Shown here in pieces: positions 53,283 to 62,656 of a stretch of DNA of 64,000 bases. The DNA comes from Bdellovibrio sp. NC01 (GTDB lineage: Bacteria; Bdellovibrionota; Bdellovibrionia; Bdellovibrionales; Bdellovibrionaceae): contig NZ_CP030034.1 in NCBI RefSeq assembly GCF_006874625.1, forward strand, positions 2,666,001 to 2,730,000, in the 5' to 3' direction. The notes below the pieces were generated by a model. That model saw nothing but the letters and a program-made list of their open reading frames with translations. It was not told where the DNA came from and searched no databases. Each line of letters opens with the position of its first letter. Within the stretch, counting starts at the first letter, position 1. The position numbers and the translations under genes were made by a program.

Positions 53283-53489
53283 TATTTCTCCTAAACATTA
53301 CGCGATAATGTTTATCGGACTAAACTATAGTTAATTAACACCATCTTTCTTATAAAGTTTTAATTATCAAATAATGAAACATTCGATTTATCTCGCGGTA
53401 AAGATTTTTTGTTTGAAAATGCCTAATTTTCAAACAAACCTAAATTTATGTATTCAAATACCGATAGTCGAATTTAAGGAGAATTTTTC

Positions 53490-54401
53490 ATGGCTAGAGA
53501 AACCAAACAAGACAGAACAGTTCGCGCAATCTTAGATCAAACTACGGAACATCTTCATGAATTGAAAACAATGGAAGCGAACACTTCTACTAAAGAGCTT
53601 GATGTCGAGAGATGGGCACAAAGTTTCTTGAGAAATTGTTTGGGTTACACCTCTTCTGCAGGCTATTCAATTCGCGCACAAGAATCGAAAGGTAAAATGA
53701 GACCTGACCTTGTGATTCTTCAAGGTGACAAACCAATCTTCGTAGTTGAAGTTAAAAAATTGGGATTTGATTTAAACAAATCTGACTTCAGATCGGGCAA
53801 AGTTCAATTGAGTGAATACCTAAATCTTATTGGCAATGTTCAATGGGGCATGCTTACAAATGGTGTCGAGTGGAAGCTATTCGACTTCTCTCAACCTCAA
53901 TATGGCGGCATCGAAATTTCAAACTTCGATCTAAAATCTGATGGCGATGTGATCGACGTATCAAAGAAGGCTGTAGAAGAGCAATGCTATGAGCTCTTAG
54001 ATCTTCATGAAACATCATTCACAACTAAAGGTTGGCCGGAACTATCCAGAGAGGCGATGGCCTTTTCTCCGGAATCTTTGTCTAAAGCAATTCTGTCAGC
54101 CGACGTTGTTCGCTATATCGCGAAATTCGTCAAAGGCGAATTTGAATTCAAAGCTAACCACGAAATCTTAACTGATCGTTTGTATTGGCTTCTTGAACAA
54201 GGTCTAAACGACGCGATCAGCGGCTGGAATGAGGCGAAAGCAGCGGAAATCCAAAAATACGTGAAGGCACAGAAGCGAGCATCACGTAAAACAAAGAAGG
54301 CCAAACGCGAAGTTGTTACTGCAAACATCAATGAGCCCGTTGCAGCTACTGAAGTTTCATCTACGCCCGAACCTACTAGCGATTCAAAAGCTGCTTCTTA
54401 A
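53490..54401 (+). CDS. HSDR_N-like PD-(D/E)XK protein
   Basis: This 303-residue protein matches the N-terminal nuclease domain of type I restriction subunits (HSDR_N-like) without the helicase part. The active-site residues are Asp73 (MRPDLVILQ), Glu87 and Lys89 (IFVVEVKKLG), followed by GNVQWGMLTNGVEWKLFDFS. The C-terminal 70 residues are Lys/Ala-rich and likely disordered. It is divergent from the helicase-Vsr gene across 207 AT-rich bases and is followed 11 bases later by a membrane PH gene. AAGGAG precedes the ATG. A defence role is inferred from motif and position. Confidence 0.82.
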   Translation: MARETKQDRTVRAILDQTTEHLHELKTMEANTSTKELDVERWAQSFLRNCLGYTSSAGYSIRAQESKGKMRPDLVILQGDKPIFVVEVKKLGFDLNKSDFRSGKVQLSEYLNLIGNVQWGMLTNGVEWKLFDFSQPQYGGIEISNFDLKSDGDVIDVSKKAVEEQCYELLDLHETSFTTKGWPELSREAMAFSPESLSKAILSADVVRYIAKFVKGEFEFKANHEILTDRLYWLLEQGLNDAISGWNEAKAAEIQKYVKAQKRASRKTKKAKREVVTANINEPVAATEVSSTPEPTSDSKAAS

Positions 54402-54412
54402 GAGGGGATTTT

Positions 54413-54865
54413 ATGTTCAAATTACGAGAGAACGAAGAGATTAAATTTACAGCAAAATTCCACTGGTCAGATTATATCGTTACCGGATTTTGGGCTCTGC
54501 TTTTCACTCCAGCAGTTATGGTTTCAATTTTTGGAAACGCTAAAAATTTTTCGACTTGGCCTTTGTTGCTCATTGGGTATGGACCATTAATTTATAAAGT
54601 TTTAAAAAATAAATCACGAAAATATATTATTACAAACCAACGGCTCTATGTCGAAAGTGGAATTTTATCGAGAACATCGACGGACATTCCACTTAACAAG
54701 ATCAACGACATCGCACTTACGCAGAACTTCATCGAGCGGATTTTCAATGTTGGTGGCTTAAAAGTATTAACTGGTAACGATAAAGGAACACTTATCAACG
54801 GCATAGTTGAGCCAAATGGTTTTCAAGAAATCTTAAGCCGGCACTGTAATGCCAAAGCCATTTAA
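54413..54865 (+). CDS. membrane protein with bacterial PH domain (YdbS-like)
   Basis: This 150-residue protein has two membrane helices (about residues 24-45 and 50-67) and a C-terminal bPH_2 domain. Typical motifs are YIITNQRLYVESGILSRTST and DIPLNKINDIALTQNF. Such domains mediate membrane-linked protein contacts and can be part of stress-response modules. It forms a tight operon with the preceding gene. A strong terminator follows. Confidence 0.85.
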   Translation: MFKLRENEEIKFTAKFHWSDYIVTGFWALLFTPAVMVSIFGNAKNFSTWPLLLIGYGPLIYKVLKNKSRKYIITNQRLYVESGILSRTSTDIPLNKINDIALTQNFIERIFNVGGLKVLTGNDKGTLINGIVEPNGFQEILSRHCNAKAI

Positions 54866-54868
54866 GAC

Positions 54869-54896
54869 AAAGAGAGCGCACTAAGCGCTCTCTTTT
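54869..54896 (+). terminator. intrinsic terminator of the nuclease/PH operon
   Basis: AAAGAGAGCGC and GCGCTCTCTTT pair around ACTAA and are followed by T's. Confidence 0.9.
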
Positions 54897-55010
54897 ATAT
54901 GAAATACATGATAAAAGGCCCGTATCAAACTGGTAATATCTGAGGGCGAGTAAACAAATTAGACTAAAGCCCCCGTCCACTTCGTTTTTGTATATGGCGA
55001 TACGTTATGT

Positions 55011-56105
55011 ATGAAAAACCATCGTGTGCTTTCTTTAAAAAAATTAGCTACTTGTGCTTGGATTTTACTCGCTGGATGTAATCCGATTTATAAAAGCTCA
55101 TCGGCTGGAAAAGCACAAGTCACGGCGGCACTGACAACGAGTGTTACGCAGATGGCACTTGCAACAAATTGCGGAGCTTCAAGTTCTTGCACAGTTCGCA
55201 ATGCAGCACTCACAGGACAAGCTCGTCAATTCACAGTTACGAATTCAGGATCACTCGCTGCTGAAGAGTTTGCGATTGATTACTCTGCGGGAACGGTTCC
55301 TTCTGATACGACGATCACTTCGACTTGCGCAAGCACTTTGGATGCCGGTAACTCATGCACGGTGACGATTACTCCGGGAGCAACAGCAACGGACTTTTGC
55401 GGTTTAAATGGCAGCACGAATTCCCCGACACCAACAACAATTCACGTTTCTGCCGCGAATGCTGCAACGACGGACGTGACGTTCGTTGTTCTTAGTTACG
55501 GTTGTATTTATCAAGGTGGCGCACTTTATTCGATCGACGACTCAACACCCAATACGGGAAGCATCGGCGGTAAGGTTATTTCGACGGTTGATGAGTCGGC
55601 TTCGACTTATTGGAGCAGTGATGCCTCTAATAATCCGATTTATGATGTTATCGCTGGAACGTGGCAGTCATCGGTTGCTGGGGCTAATACCTGCACAGGT
55701 AAAACAGATGGCGTCTGCAATACGAATCTTATCGAGACTTACTACACAACGAACTATCCTGGATTGGGTCGTAGTCACTATTCACCGGGAATCTGTTTAA
55801 ACTCTGCAAATGGTGGTTATACGGATTGGTACTTGCCAGCAATTTGTGAGCTGGGGCCTGACAGCGGCAGTTATGGAACCGGTTGTGGTACGACTGCGAA
55901 TCCCATTATTCAAAACGTCGCAACCAACATCGTTAATTATAATATGACAGTTCTTGGTATAGTGAACACCGACGCTTATTGGGCATCAACGACAAACTCC
56001 GCTGGCGGCGGTTGGCGCTGGGCCCACAATTTCGTAAACGGCAATATTTCACAAATCACTGCAACTCCTGCTCATGTGCGTTGTGCTCGCACCATTATTT
56101 ACTAG
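55011..56105 (+). CDS. lipoprotein with Ig-like and DUF1566-like domains
   Basis: The 364-residue product has a lipobox (ILLAGCNP) and an N-terminal Ig-like domain (FTVTNSGSLAAEEF, STCASTLDAGNSCTVTI). The C-terminal half resembles DUF1566 (Lcl-type) domains with GYTDWYLPAICELGPDSGS and AYWASTTNSAGGGWRWAHN. Several Cys are present. Surface attachment is the usual role of DUF1566 lipoproteins, inferred here. The LysM-barrel gene follows nine bases later. Confidence 0.8.
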   Translation: MKNHRVLSLKKLATCAWILLAGCNPIYKSSSAGKAQVTAALTTSVTQMALATNCGASSSCTVRNAALTGQARQFTVTNSGSLAAEEFAIDYSAGTVPSDTTITSTCASTLDAGNSCTVTITPGATATDFCGLNGSTNSPTPTTIHVSAANAATTDVTFVVLSYGCIYQGGALYSIDDSTPNTGSIGGKVISTVDESASTYWSSDASNNPIYDVIAGTWQSSVAGANTCTGKTDGVCNTNLIETYYTTNYPGLGRSHYSPGICLNSANGGYTDWYLPAICELGPDSGSYGTGCGTTANPIIQNVATNIVNYNMTVLGIVNTDAYWASTTNSAGGGWRWAHNFVNGNISQITATPAHVRCARTIIY

Positions 56106-56114
56106 GACGCCACC

Positions 56115-57305
56115 ATGTTGAAAAGAACACTTGCATTAGCATTGATCACTCTTCCCGTCCTAGCCTTTGCCGACACGACTTACGTGGTTCGTGAAGGTGA
56201 CACGGTTTTAAAAATCGCCGATAAAATTCTTGCAAGCAAAGATGGCAAAAAAGATCCGCGCCGTTATGCTTTCGCTAAGAAAATCGTCGCAGCCAACTCC
56301 AGCATTGAAGATTCAAATCTTCTAAGCCCTGGTCAATCCATCGTGATTCCAGAGGTTGAAGAGAAAAAGAAAAAAGTCATTCAAATCGTCATGGACGAAA
56401 ATGATAAATCCACTGTTGAAGCTTCAGCACAAGAAGTGGATGAAACCGCAGCTCCAGGAAAACAACCTATCGTAGTTGGCGAAGCCGAAGCTCTTGCCCC
56501 CGTGGTCGTTCCGCCGACAGTGGCAACTGCTGCTACAGAACAAGTTGCGAAGACAGAGCCGCAAGCAGCTGTGCAAGCTGAAATTAAAAAAGAAGAAAAA
56601 GTGCCAGAACTTCCCGTCGCCAAAGCCGATTTGAAACTTCCAAAAGATATGGAGTCTGAAGACTTCATCACCATCACACCCAGTGTTGAGTTTTCAAACT
56701 TCAAAGTCAAAAATCGCTCTACCTTACAAGAGTCAGAAGTTCGTTCCAAAGTTAATACGGGTCTTGATGTGCAGTTCGAAAAATCTTTGAATGAAAAAAC
56801 ATCCGTGCTTTTCAATTTAGGATTTAGTTATGTGCAACTGGATCAATTCGATGACGGCGTGACAGAACTTTCTCACACGATTCAATGGCACAAACGTGTA
56901 AGTTTGGGATTAGCTTACGCGCTAACTCCCCGCTTGCATTTTGAAGCAAAGGTTGAAGGTGCAGACCGTCTGTTCATCATCCCTGAAAGCGCCAATCATT
57001 TGGACACGGTGGACGTGTTTAATCCGGGAGCAGAAATCACTGTAGCTTGGGACTTCATCCATACAAATTCCTCGGTCGTTGCTGCCGCTTTAAGCGGTCA
57101 TTATTATGACGGCCTTACCGAAGACGGTGTCACCTATAAATCAAGTTTTGATCCCGCAGGCTCGATCTATTGGGTCGCGAATGCTGACGGAAAAATGAAA
57201 TATCGTCTAAGCGTTGATTATTCTGTAAGAAATCAGGGCACTGATTTAACGGAGCAACGCGAAGAAAGCCTTGGATTTGGAGCATCTCTCGTACTTCCTT
57301 GGTAA
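56115..57305 (+). CDS. LysM domain fused to an outer-membrane beta barrel
   Basis: After a signal peptide ending in AFA comes a LysM domain of about 60 residues (TTYVVREGDTVLKIADKIL, NLLSPGQSIVIPEV) that binds peptidoglycan. Then a 110-residue linker rich in Ala, Glu, Lys and Val is followed by a C-terminal half of alternating strands that ends in ASLVLPW. The ending suggests an outer-membrane barrel. The domain order would tie the barrel to peptidoglycan. It is the second gene of the operon with the DUF1566-like lipoprotein. Confidence 0.82.
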   Translation: MLKRTLALALITLPVLAFADTTYVVREGDTVLKIADKILASKDGKKDPRRYAFAKKIVAANSSIEDSNLLSPGQSIVIPEVEEKKKKVIQIVMDENDKSTVEASAQEVDETAAPGKQPIVVGEAEALAPVVVPPTVATAATEQVAKTEPQAAVQAEIKKEEKVPELPVAKADLKLPKDMESEDFITITPSVEFSNFKVKNRSTLQESEVRSKVNTGLDVQFEKSLNEKTSVLFNLGFSYVQLDQFDDGVTELSHTIQWHKRVSLGLAYALTPRLHFEAKVEGADRLFIIPESANHLDTVDVFNPGAEITVAWDFIHTNSSVVAAALSGHYYDGLTEDGVTYKSSFDPAGSIYWVANADGKMKYRLSVDYSVRNQGTDLTEQREESLGFGASLVLPW

Positions 57306-57321
57306 CAAGGCTCTTGAACTG

Positions 57322-57343
57322 CCTAGCATTCTTTGCTAGGTTT
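57322..57343 (+). terminator. intrinsic terminator of the LysM-barrel operon
   Basis: CCTAGCA and TGCTAGG pair around TTCTT, followed by TTTGTTT. Confidence 0.75.
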
Positions 57344-57466
57344 GTTTCTGTAATGGTCCCTGATATATGTTCAAAGTACGGTTGAACGTCTCTACCAGCT
57401 GCCAAATAGTTGACTATTAGTTAAGCCATTACAGTTAACGAGTTACATAGTCATTGGCGGCACAAA

Positions 57467-58456
57467 ATGTTTGAATCATCTGAATCAGTTCAAAAGATCG
57501 GCCTTGAAGGCGTATCTAATAACCTTTCAAAAGGTATTCTTTTTGTTATCACCGGCTCTTCCAGCTACGGCATGCTATCAACTGTCGTAAAATTCTCTTA
57601 CCACGATCACTACTCCACTGCTGAAATCACGATGGCTCAATACTTCTTGGGTTTGCTTTGTCTTTTCATTTTAAATCTGTTCGCAAAAAAAGATGGCGTG
57701 AAAGAGTCTTTCAAAGACATTGGTCAATTGATGTTCGCCGGTATCTTCGTGGGCTTAACAAGTTTCTTCTATTATGCGTGTGTGAAATACATTGATGCTT
57801 CGATCGCCGTCGTGTTGCTGATGCAATCGGTATGGATCGGTGTCGTCATCGAGATGTTCCAAAAAAGACGTTTGCCTGAATTAAATAAAATTCTTGCCGT
57901 TGTCTTTATCTTATTTGGAACCGTGCTTGCGACGAATTTGATTAATGCGACAAAAATCTCTTTAGATATTCGCGGAGTCGTTCTTGGTTTCTTGGCAGCG
58001 ATTTCATTTAGTTTGACGTTGTTGTCGGCAAATACAATCGCGACTCACCTGCCTTCGGTAAAACGCAGTATGTATATGCTTGTGGGCGGCGCCATCATCA
58101 TGACGATCTTCTGTACGATTATTCAAACGTTGCCATACAACTTCGGCATCAATTTGATTAACGAGCAATTCATCACAGCCAAAGCATTCGATTGGTCGAT
58201 CTTCTACAAATGGGGTATCTTGGTTTCTTTATTCGGAACTGTGATTCCGCCCGTGATGTTAAACAAGGGCTTCCCGATCGTCGGCGTAGGCCTTGGCAGC
58301 ATCTTAGCTTCCATGGAGTTGCCGTTCGCATTGATCATCGCCTTCACGTTCTTAAATGAAAAAATCGTGGCGACTCAATGGATGGGTGTGGCGATTATTT
58401 TGGGTTCGATTGTTTTGATGAACTACAAGATGCTTACGAATCGCAGCACCAACTAA
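57467..58456 (+). CDS. EamA/DMT family transporter
   Basis: This 329-residue integral membrane protein has ten helices in two EamA halves. Motifs such as SSYGMLSTVVKFSYHDHYS (first half) and LGSILASMELPFALIIAFTFLNE (second half) fit drug/metabolite exporters. The N terminus has a polar cap of about 20 residues. The substrate is unknown. The upstream 161 bases show no clear promoter. Confidence 0.88.
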   Translation: MFESSESVQKIGLEGVSNNLSKGILFVITGSSSYGMLSTVVKFSYHDHYSTAEITMAQYFLGLLCLFILNLFAKKDGVKESFKDIGQLMFAGIFVGLTSFFYYACVKYIDASIAVVLLMQSVWIGVVIEMFQKRRLPELNKILAVVFILFGTVLATNLINATKISLDIRGVVLGFLAAISFSLTLLSANTIATHLPSVKRSMYMLVGGAIIMTIFCTIIQTLPYNFGINLINEQFITAKAFDWSIFYKWGILVSLFGTVIPPVMLNKGFPIVGVGLGSILASMELPFALIIAFTFLNEKIVATQWMGVAIILGSIVLMNYKMLTNRSTN

Positions 58457-58569
58457 AATCGGCCTTATTTTCACACTCTATCAGGATTGATTGCTTTACT
58501 GTCTGTGTTTTTTAAAAGAACGAATGAACGATCTCGCCAAAGGGATGTTCATTGGCGGACAATTGCGCT

Positions 58570-59262
58570 ATGAGCAATTCATCTTCAATAGATCGTCGCC
58601 ATTTTATAATTGCCTGTTCGACCCTTGGATCAAGTCTTCTCGTCCCGCAGATTTCCTTCGCAAAAGAGGACGAGACGGAAGAAGTCGGCCCCGCTGAAGA
58701 TTTAATGCGCGAACATGGTGGACTCAACCGCATACTCCTCATCTATGAGGAAGGCATTCGTCGTATAACTGCCAAAACCAACGTCGATCTGAGTGTCGTG
58801 AAAAAATCAGCAACTATCGTTCGAACTTTCATTGAAGAATACCATGAAAAATTGGAAGAAGAGTTTATCTTCCCCAGAATGCGCAAAGAGAAAAAACTTG
58901 TCGAACTGGTTGATACTCTTGAAACCCAACACAAAGCTGGCAGAAAATTGACGGCTACCATCGAGCAGTTATCAGTGCAAAGCACCTTGAAAAGCGAAAG
59001 TGAGACCGCAAAGCTAATATCAGCGATCAACCAGTTCATTAGAATGTATCGTCCCCATGAAAGCCGAGAGGACACGGTGCTCTTCCCCACCTTTCATAAG
59101 ATGCTGAGCGAAAAAGAATACGACATGCTTGGAGAAAAATTTGAAGACCGGGAGCATAAACTCTTTGGCAAAGAAGGTTTTGATGGCATCGTTGAAAAAA
59201 TAATGGAACTTGAAAAAAGTTATGACATTTATGACCTAACAAAGTTTACGCCACATATCTAA
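58570..59262 (+). CDS. exported hemerythrin-like protein, Tat-type signal
   Basis: The 230-residue protein starts with SIDRRHFIIACSTLGSSLLV, a twin-arginine-like signal. A hemerythrin fold with ligands in MREHGGLNR, EEYHEKLEEEFIFP, ETQHKAGRKL and YRPHESREDTVLF follows, giving a classical His/Glu/Asp set. It may bind O2 or NO in the periplasm, exported after folding with its iron. The ATG at 58570 is favoured, but there is no clear Shine-Dalgarno site. Confidence 0.8.
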   Translation: MSNSSSIDRRHFIIACSTLGSSLLVPQISFAKEDETEEVGPAEDLMREHGGLNRILLIYEEGIRRITAKTNVDLSVVKKSATIVRTFIEEYHEKLEEEFIFPRMRKEKKLVELVDTLETQHKAGRKLTATIEQLSVQSTLKSESETAKLISAINQFIRMYRPHESREDTVLFPTFHKMLSEKEYDMLGEKFEDREHKLFGKEGFDGIVEKIMELEKSYDIYDLTKFTPHI

Positions 59263-59310
59263 TGTTGAGATTTCGGTGACAAATCTCTGAATTAGCATGA
59301 TCGTACCTTT

Positions 59311-60489
59311 ATGTTGCGAAATGTATTTGAGATCTTTTGGATTTTCTTACGCTTAGGTTTAACTTCTTTCGGTGGACCGATCGCACACCTTGGTTATTTT
59401 CATGATGAATTCGTCAAAAGACGCCAGTGGCTGGATGAACACGCTTATGCGGACCTCGTCGCGCTTTGCCAATTTTTGCCAGGACCTGCAAGCAGTCAGG
59501 TGGGAATGGCTATTGGTTTACAACGCGCAGGAATTCTTGGCGCGATTGCCGCGTGGATCGGATTTACCTTACCTTCCGCGATCATCTTGGTTTTATTTGC
59601 CTTAGGTATTTCAAATCTTTCAAGCGGCCTTGACACAGGTTGGTTGCATGCATTGAAAGTGGCAGCGGTCGCTGTTGTCGCGCAAGCTATCTGGGGCATG
59701 AGTATTAAACTCTGTCCTGACAAAGAACGCATCTCGATCGCAGTTATTGCAGCTATATGTGTAAGCCTCTTGCCATCGGGATGGATGCAGATCGGTGCGA
59801 TTGCACTTGGCGGAGTTGCAGGAATGATTTTTCTGAGGAATTTGACGACGGTGCCGATGACGCCAATGCAGATGCCGCTCTCTAAAAAATCCGGAGCCTT
59901 TTTCTTAGGTCTCTTCTTTATCTTATTGATTGGCTTACCACTGCTTGCGCAAACTTCACAGATGCACGAAATCAAACTGTTCGATAGTTTTTATCGTGCA
60001 GGCTCGTTGGTATTTGGCGGTGGCCATGTGGTGCTGCCGTTACTGCAAAAAGAAGTCGTTCCGACAGGCCTTGTTTCAAATAATCTTTTTATGGCGGGAT
60101 ACGGAATGGCACAGGCAATTCCGGGACCGCTGTTTGCTTTCACCGCTTATTTAGGGGCCATTGCAAACGTCCCACCCAATGGTTGGGCTGGCGCGGGTCT
60201 TTGTTTGTTCGCCGCATTTCTTCCAGCCTTTCTTTTAGTTTTTGGAGCAATTCCATTCTGGGAAAAATTGCGTGAGCGCAAACACATGCGCTATGCAATG
60301 CTCGGGATTAATGCCGCCGTTGTGGGAATCTTACTTGCAGCCTTCTATCATCCCGTCTGGACAAGTGCGATTGGCAATGCGAAAGATTTTTCCCTAGCTT
60401 TATTCGGCTTTGTGTTGCTCACATTCTGGCGCACTCCTTCATGGGCCGTCGTTTTATTGAGCGCTGCTGTGGGCGCCGCATTCATGTAG
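59311..60489 (+). CDS. chrA: full-length chromate transporter (ChrA family)
   Basis: The 392-residue membrane protein has two homologous halves, each beginning with a CHR-type motif. The first half has LRLGLTSFGGPIAHLGYFHDEF and LCQFLPGPASSQVGMAIG. The second has RAGSLVFGGGHVVLPLLQKEV and GYGMAQAIPGPLFAFTAYLG. Such proteins export chromate. It follows the exported hemerythrin gene by 48 bases, and the two may share expression under oxidative or metal stress. Confidence 0.93.
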   Translation: MLRNVFEIFWIFLRLGLTSFGGPIAHLGYFHDEFVKRRQWLDEHAYADLVALCQFLPGPASSQVGMAIGLQRAGILGAIAAWIGFTLPSAIILVLFALGISNLSSGLDTGWLHALKVAAVAVVAQAIWGMSIKLCPDKERISIAVIAAICVSLLPSGWMQIGAIALGGVAGMIFLRNLTTVPMTPMQMPLSKKSGAFFLGLFFILLIGLPLLAQTSQMHEIKLFDSFYRAGSLVFGGGHVVLPLLQKEVVPTGLVSNNLFMAGYGMAQAIPGPLFAFTAYLGAIANVPPNGWAGAGLCLFAAFLPAFLLVFGAIPFWEKLRERKHMRYAMLGINAAVVGILLAAFYHPVWTSAIGNAKDFSLALFGFVLLTFWRTPSWAVVLLSAAVGAAFM

Positions 60490-60585
60490 AACAACATAGG
60501 CTTCCACCTATAATATATATAGTTTAAATCGGATTTTACGATATTCACCTCTCAGGCGATAATTTAAAAGTCGAGAGGTGCGAAC

Positions 60586-61107
60586 ATGGAATTTACTTTT
60601 ACACATGCAAAATTGAGTGACGTTGATGCGATTGTGGAACTTGTGAACTCTGCCTATCGTGGCGAGAATGCAAAGCAAGGTTGGACAACAGAGGCAGATC
60701 TGCTTGGTGGACAACGCACGGATCGTGACGGCATTCTTGCAGACATTCAGCGCGAACGTTCTACGATTCTTGTTGCAAAAGATGCGAATCAAAAAATTCT
60801 GGGCTGTGTGCACTTAGAAAACTCGCAAAATCGCTGTTATCTTGGAATGCTAACGGTGTCTCCCCTTGCCCAAAATAATGGCTTAGGTAAGAAGCTTTTA
60901 CTATTAGGTGAAGGATATGCTCAGGGTTTACGCTGTCAAAGTCTTTACATGACTGTTATTTCTAGGCGCCTTGAACTTATTCAGTGGTATGAAAAGAATG
61001 GCTTCCAAGATACTCTTGAAAGAAAACCATTCCCTTATGGTGACGAACGTTTCGGCGTTCCTTTGGTTGATGACTTGGAATTTTTAGTTTTAGCAAAAAC
61101 ACTCTAA
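60586..61107 (+). CDS. GNAT family N-acetyltransferase
   Basis: This 173-residue enzyme has the GNAT fold with the acetyl-CoA motif YLGMLTVSPLAQNNGLGKKL and the closing strand LEFLVLAKTL. The substrate is unknown. Its stop abuts the stop of the convergent YiiX-like gene. AGGTGCGAACATG gives the start. Confidence 0.88.
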   Translation: MEFTFTHAKLSDVDAIVELVNSAYRGENAKQGWTTEADLLGGQRTDRDGILADIQRERSTILVAKDANQKILGCVHLENSQNRCYLGMLTVSPLAQNNGLGKKLLLLGEGYAQGLRCQSLYMTVISRRLELIQWYEKNGFQDTLERKPFPYGDERFGVPLVDDLEFLVLAKTL

Positions 61108-62526
61108 TTATTGGACATTGCTGGGTCTAAAGATTTTATGAAACTTAGGACTCTCGCCTTGTTTATAGCGTTCAAGATCTTGTTCGCGATATTTATCGTT
61201 TGCTTGCATCATTTCTAAAAACGATGGCAGATAGTTTTTTGCTTTGTAGTATTCGTCTTCCTTCTTATAAAGATTTTCCTCTAACGGATCGGCGACTTTT
61301 TCAAACATGAAAACGGATTTCATGGTTTCAATCGGCATGTAAGTTGGAAACTGATCTTTAAAGAACCCCAGATAGCGCAGGAATTTTCCTATGTAAACTT
61401 GTGCGGTAATGCTGGCATTGGGATAGAACGTATAATTCTTATCGATCATCCAACCGTAAACACTTTGCAAAACCGCATCTTGCATACGCACCTGACGGAG
61501 CAAGGGATAATATTTCCCTTCGGCCACAAATTCAAAGCGAGGATCAACCTCAATATCATAAGGCGCAAAGAGTGTTGAACTTGTCACGCCTAAGGATTTG
61601 GGATAATCACCGCCTTTAAATTTACTAACAGTGCTGCGATAAGCAGGAAGAATCACTTTGCCATTAGAGCCTTTGTCGTAAGCATATTTCACGACTTCCG
61701 AACAAAACGCTTTGCTATAGTCGCTATCGTCCATCGCAAAGTCATAGTCTAAATGCTGTAAACCCCACGGATAAGCGGCCTTTGCCGCAGCGATAGCAAT
61801 AGCGGGATCACGAAAGCGATAAAGAGCGACCCTTGCATCCTGAGTCTTGCGCCATTGCTCCAACGGAGTCACAACCACTCCGTACTGAATGAGAGCTTCC
61901 ACCACATACAAGGCGCCCTTCTCGTCTTGGGCAACGATGGCGGCGTGAGAGAAATTCCCTTCTTCATCACCGATTCGAGCGATCATCGCAGACACATAAC
62001 TTTTTCCGCGAATGAGCATCACGTCGCCCGCTTGCAGTTTGACCTCTGAAAACTTTGGATTGCGTAAAACGAACGGTTCCTCACCAGCTAAAATCGGCGC
62101 TTCTGTAAAGGAGTAAACTTTCTCGTGCATCAGCCACTCTAAAACATATTCTTCGGTAAAACGCGCGTATTGAATTCCTTCGCGGATTTTTAAAACACAC
62201 TCTTTGGAAAGCTCACCACTGTTTGCAAAACTGTCTAAAACATCATGTAAACGTACGCGCACGGCAAAAATACTTTTTAGAATTTCAATGCCGTGATTTT
62301 TAAAATACTGAATATCTTGTGGAGTCTTCGGCACAAAATGATCTGCGGGTTGGCGAAACAAATACTCTGTGACAGAATCAATATAAGTCGGGCACGTCTT
62401 CACATTGAAGATCTTCGGATCGTTTAAATCCTTGGTGACTTTTTGAACCCCTTCAACAAGGGCCACTTCTGCGTGTGCAACCGTCACCACCAATGACAAT
62501 AAAATAATCAGTATTTTTGCTGCCAT
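61108..62526 (-). CDS. exported YiiX-like permuted papain-fold protein
   Basis: The 472-residue protein has a signal peptide (ILIILLSLVVTVAHA) and a helical N-terminal part. A permuted NlpC/P60-type core of the YiiX (DUF830) family follows, with catalytic His194 in NFSHAAIVAQDE and Cys275 in AFCSEVVKYAYDK. The opening LQAGDVMLIRGKS also fits. The family hydrolyses amide or thioester bonds. The C-terminal 130 residues are unassigned. A role in cell-wall or lipid turnover is inferred. Confidence 0.78.
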   Translation of the reverse strand: MAAKILIILLSLVVTVAHAEVALVEGVQKVTKDLNDPKIFNVKTCPTYIDSVTEYLFRQPADHFVPKTPQDIQYFKNHGIEILKSIFAVRVRLHDVLDSFANSGELSKECVLKIREGIQYARFTEEYVLEWLMHEKVYSFTEAPILAGEEPFVLRNPKFSEVKLQAGDVMLIRGKSYVSAMIARIGDEEGNFSHAAIVAQDEKGALYVVEALIQYGVVVTPLEQWRKTQDARVALYRFRDPAIAIAAAKAAYPWGLQHLDYDFAMDDSDYSKAFCSEVVKYAYDKGSNGKVILPAYRSTVSKFKGGDYPKSLGVTSSTLFAPYDIEVDPRFEFVAEGKYYPLLRQVRMQDAVLQSVYGWMIDKNYTFYPNASITAQVYIGKFLRYLGFFKDQFPTYMPIETMKSVFMFEKVADPLEENLYKKEDEYYKAKNYLPSFLEMMQANDKYREQDLERYKQGESPKFHKIFRPSNVQ

Positions 62527-62656
62527 TCATTCCTCGCTTCAAAGATATTTTCGTTCAATTCCGCTTGAGTCCATCGGAACCCGCTCTTGGCTGTAAATTA
62601 ACATCGCAATCAAGAACTGCACGACGGAAAGACTCCGCGAATGTCAGAGTTTTCCT

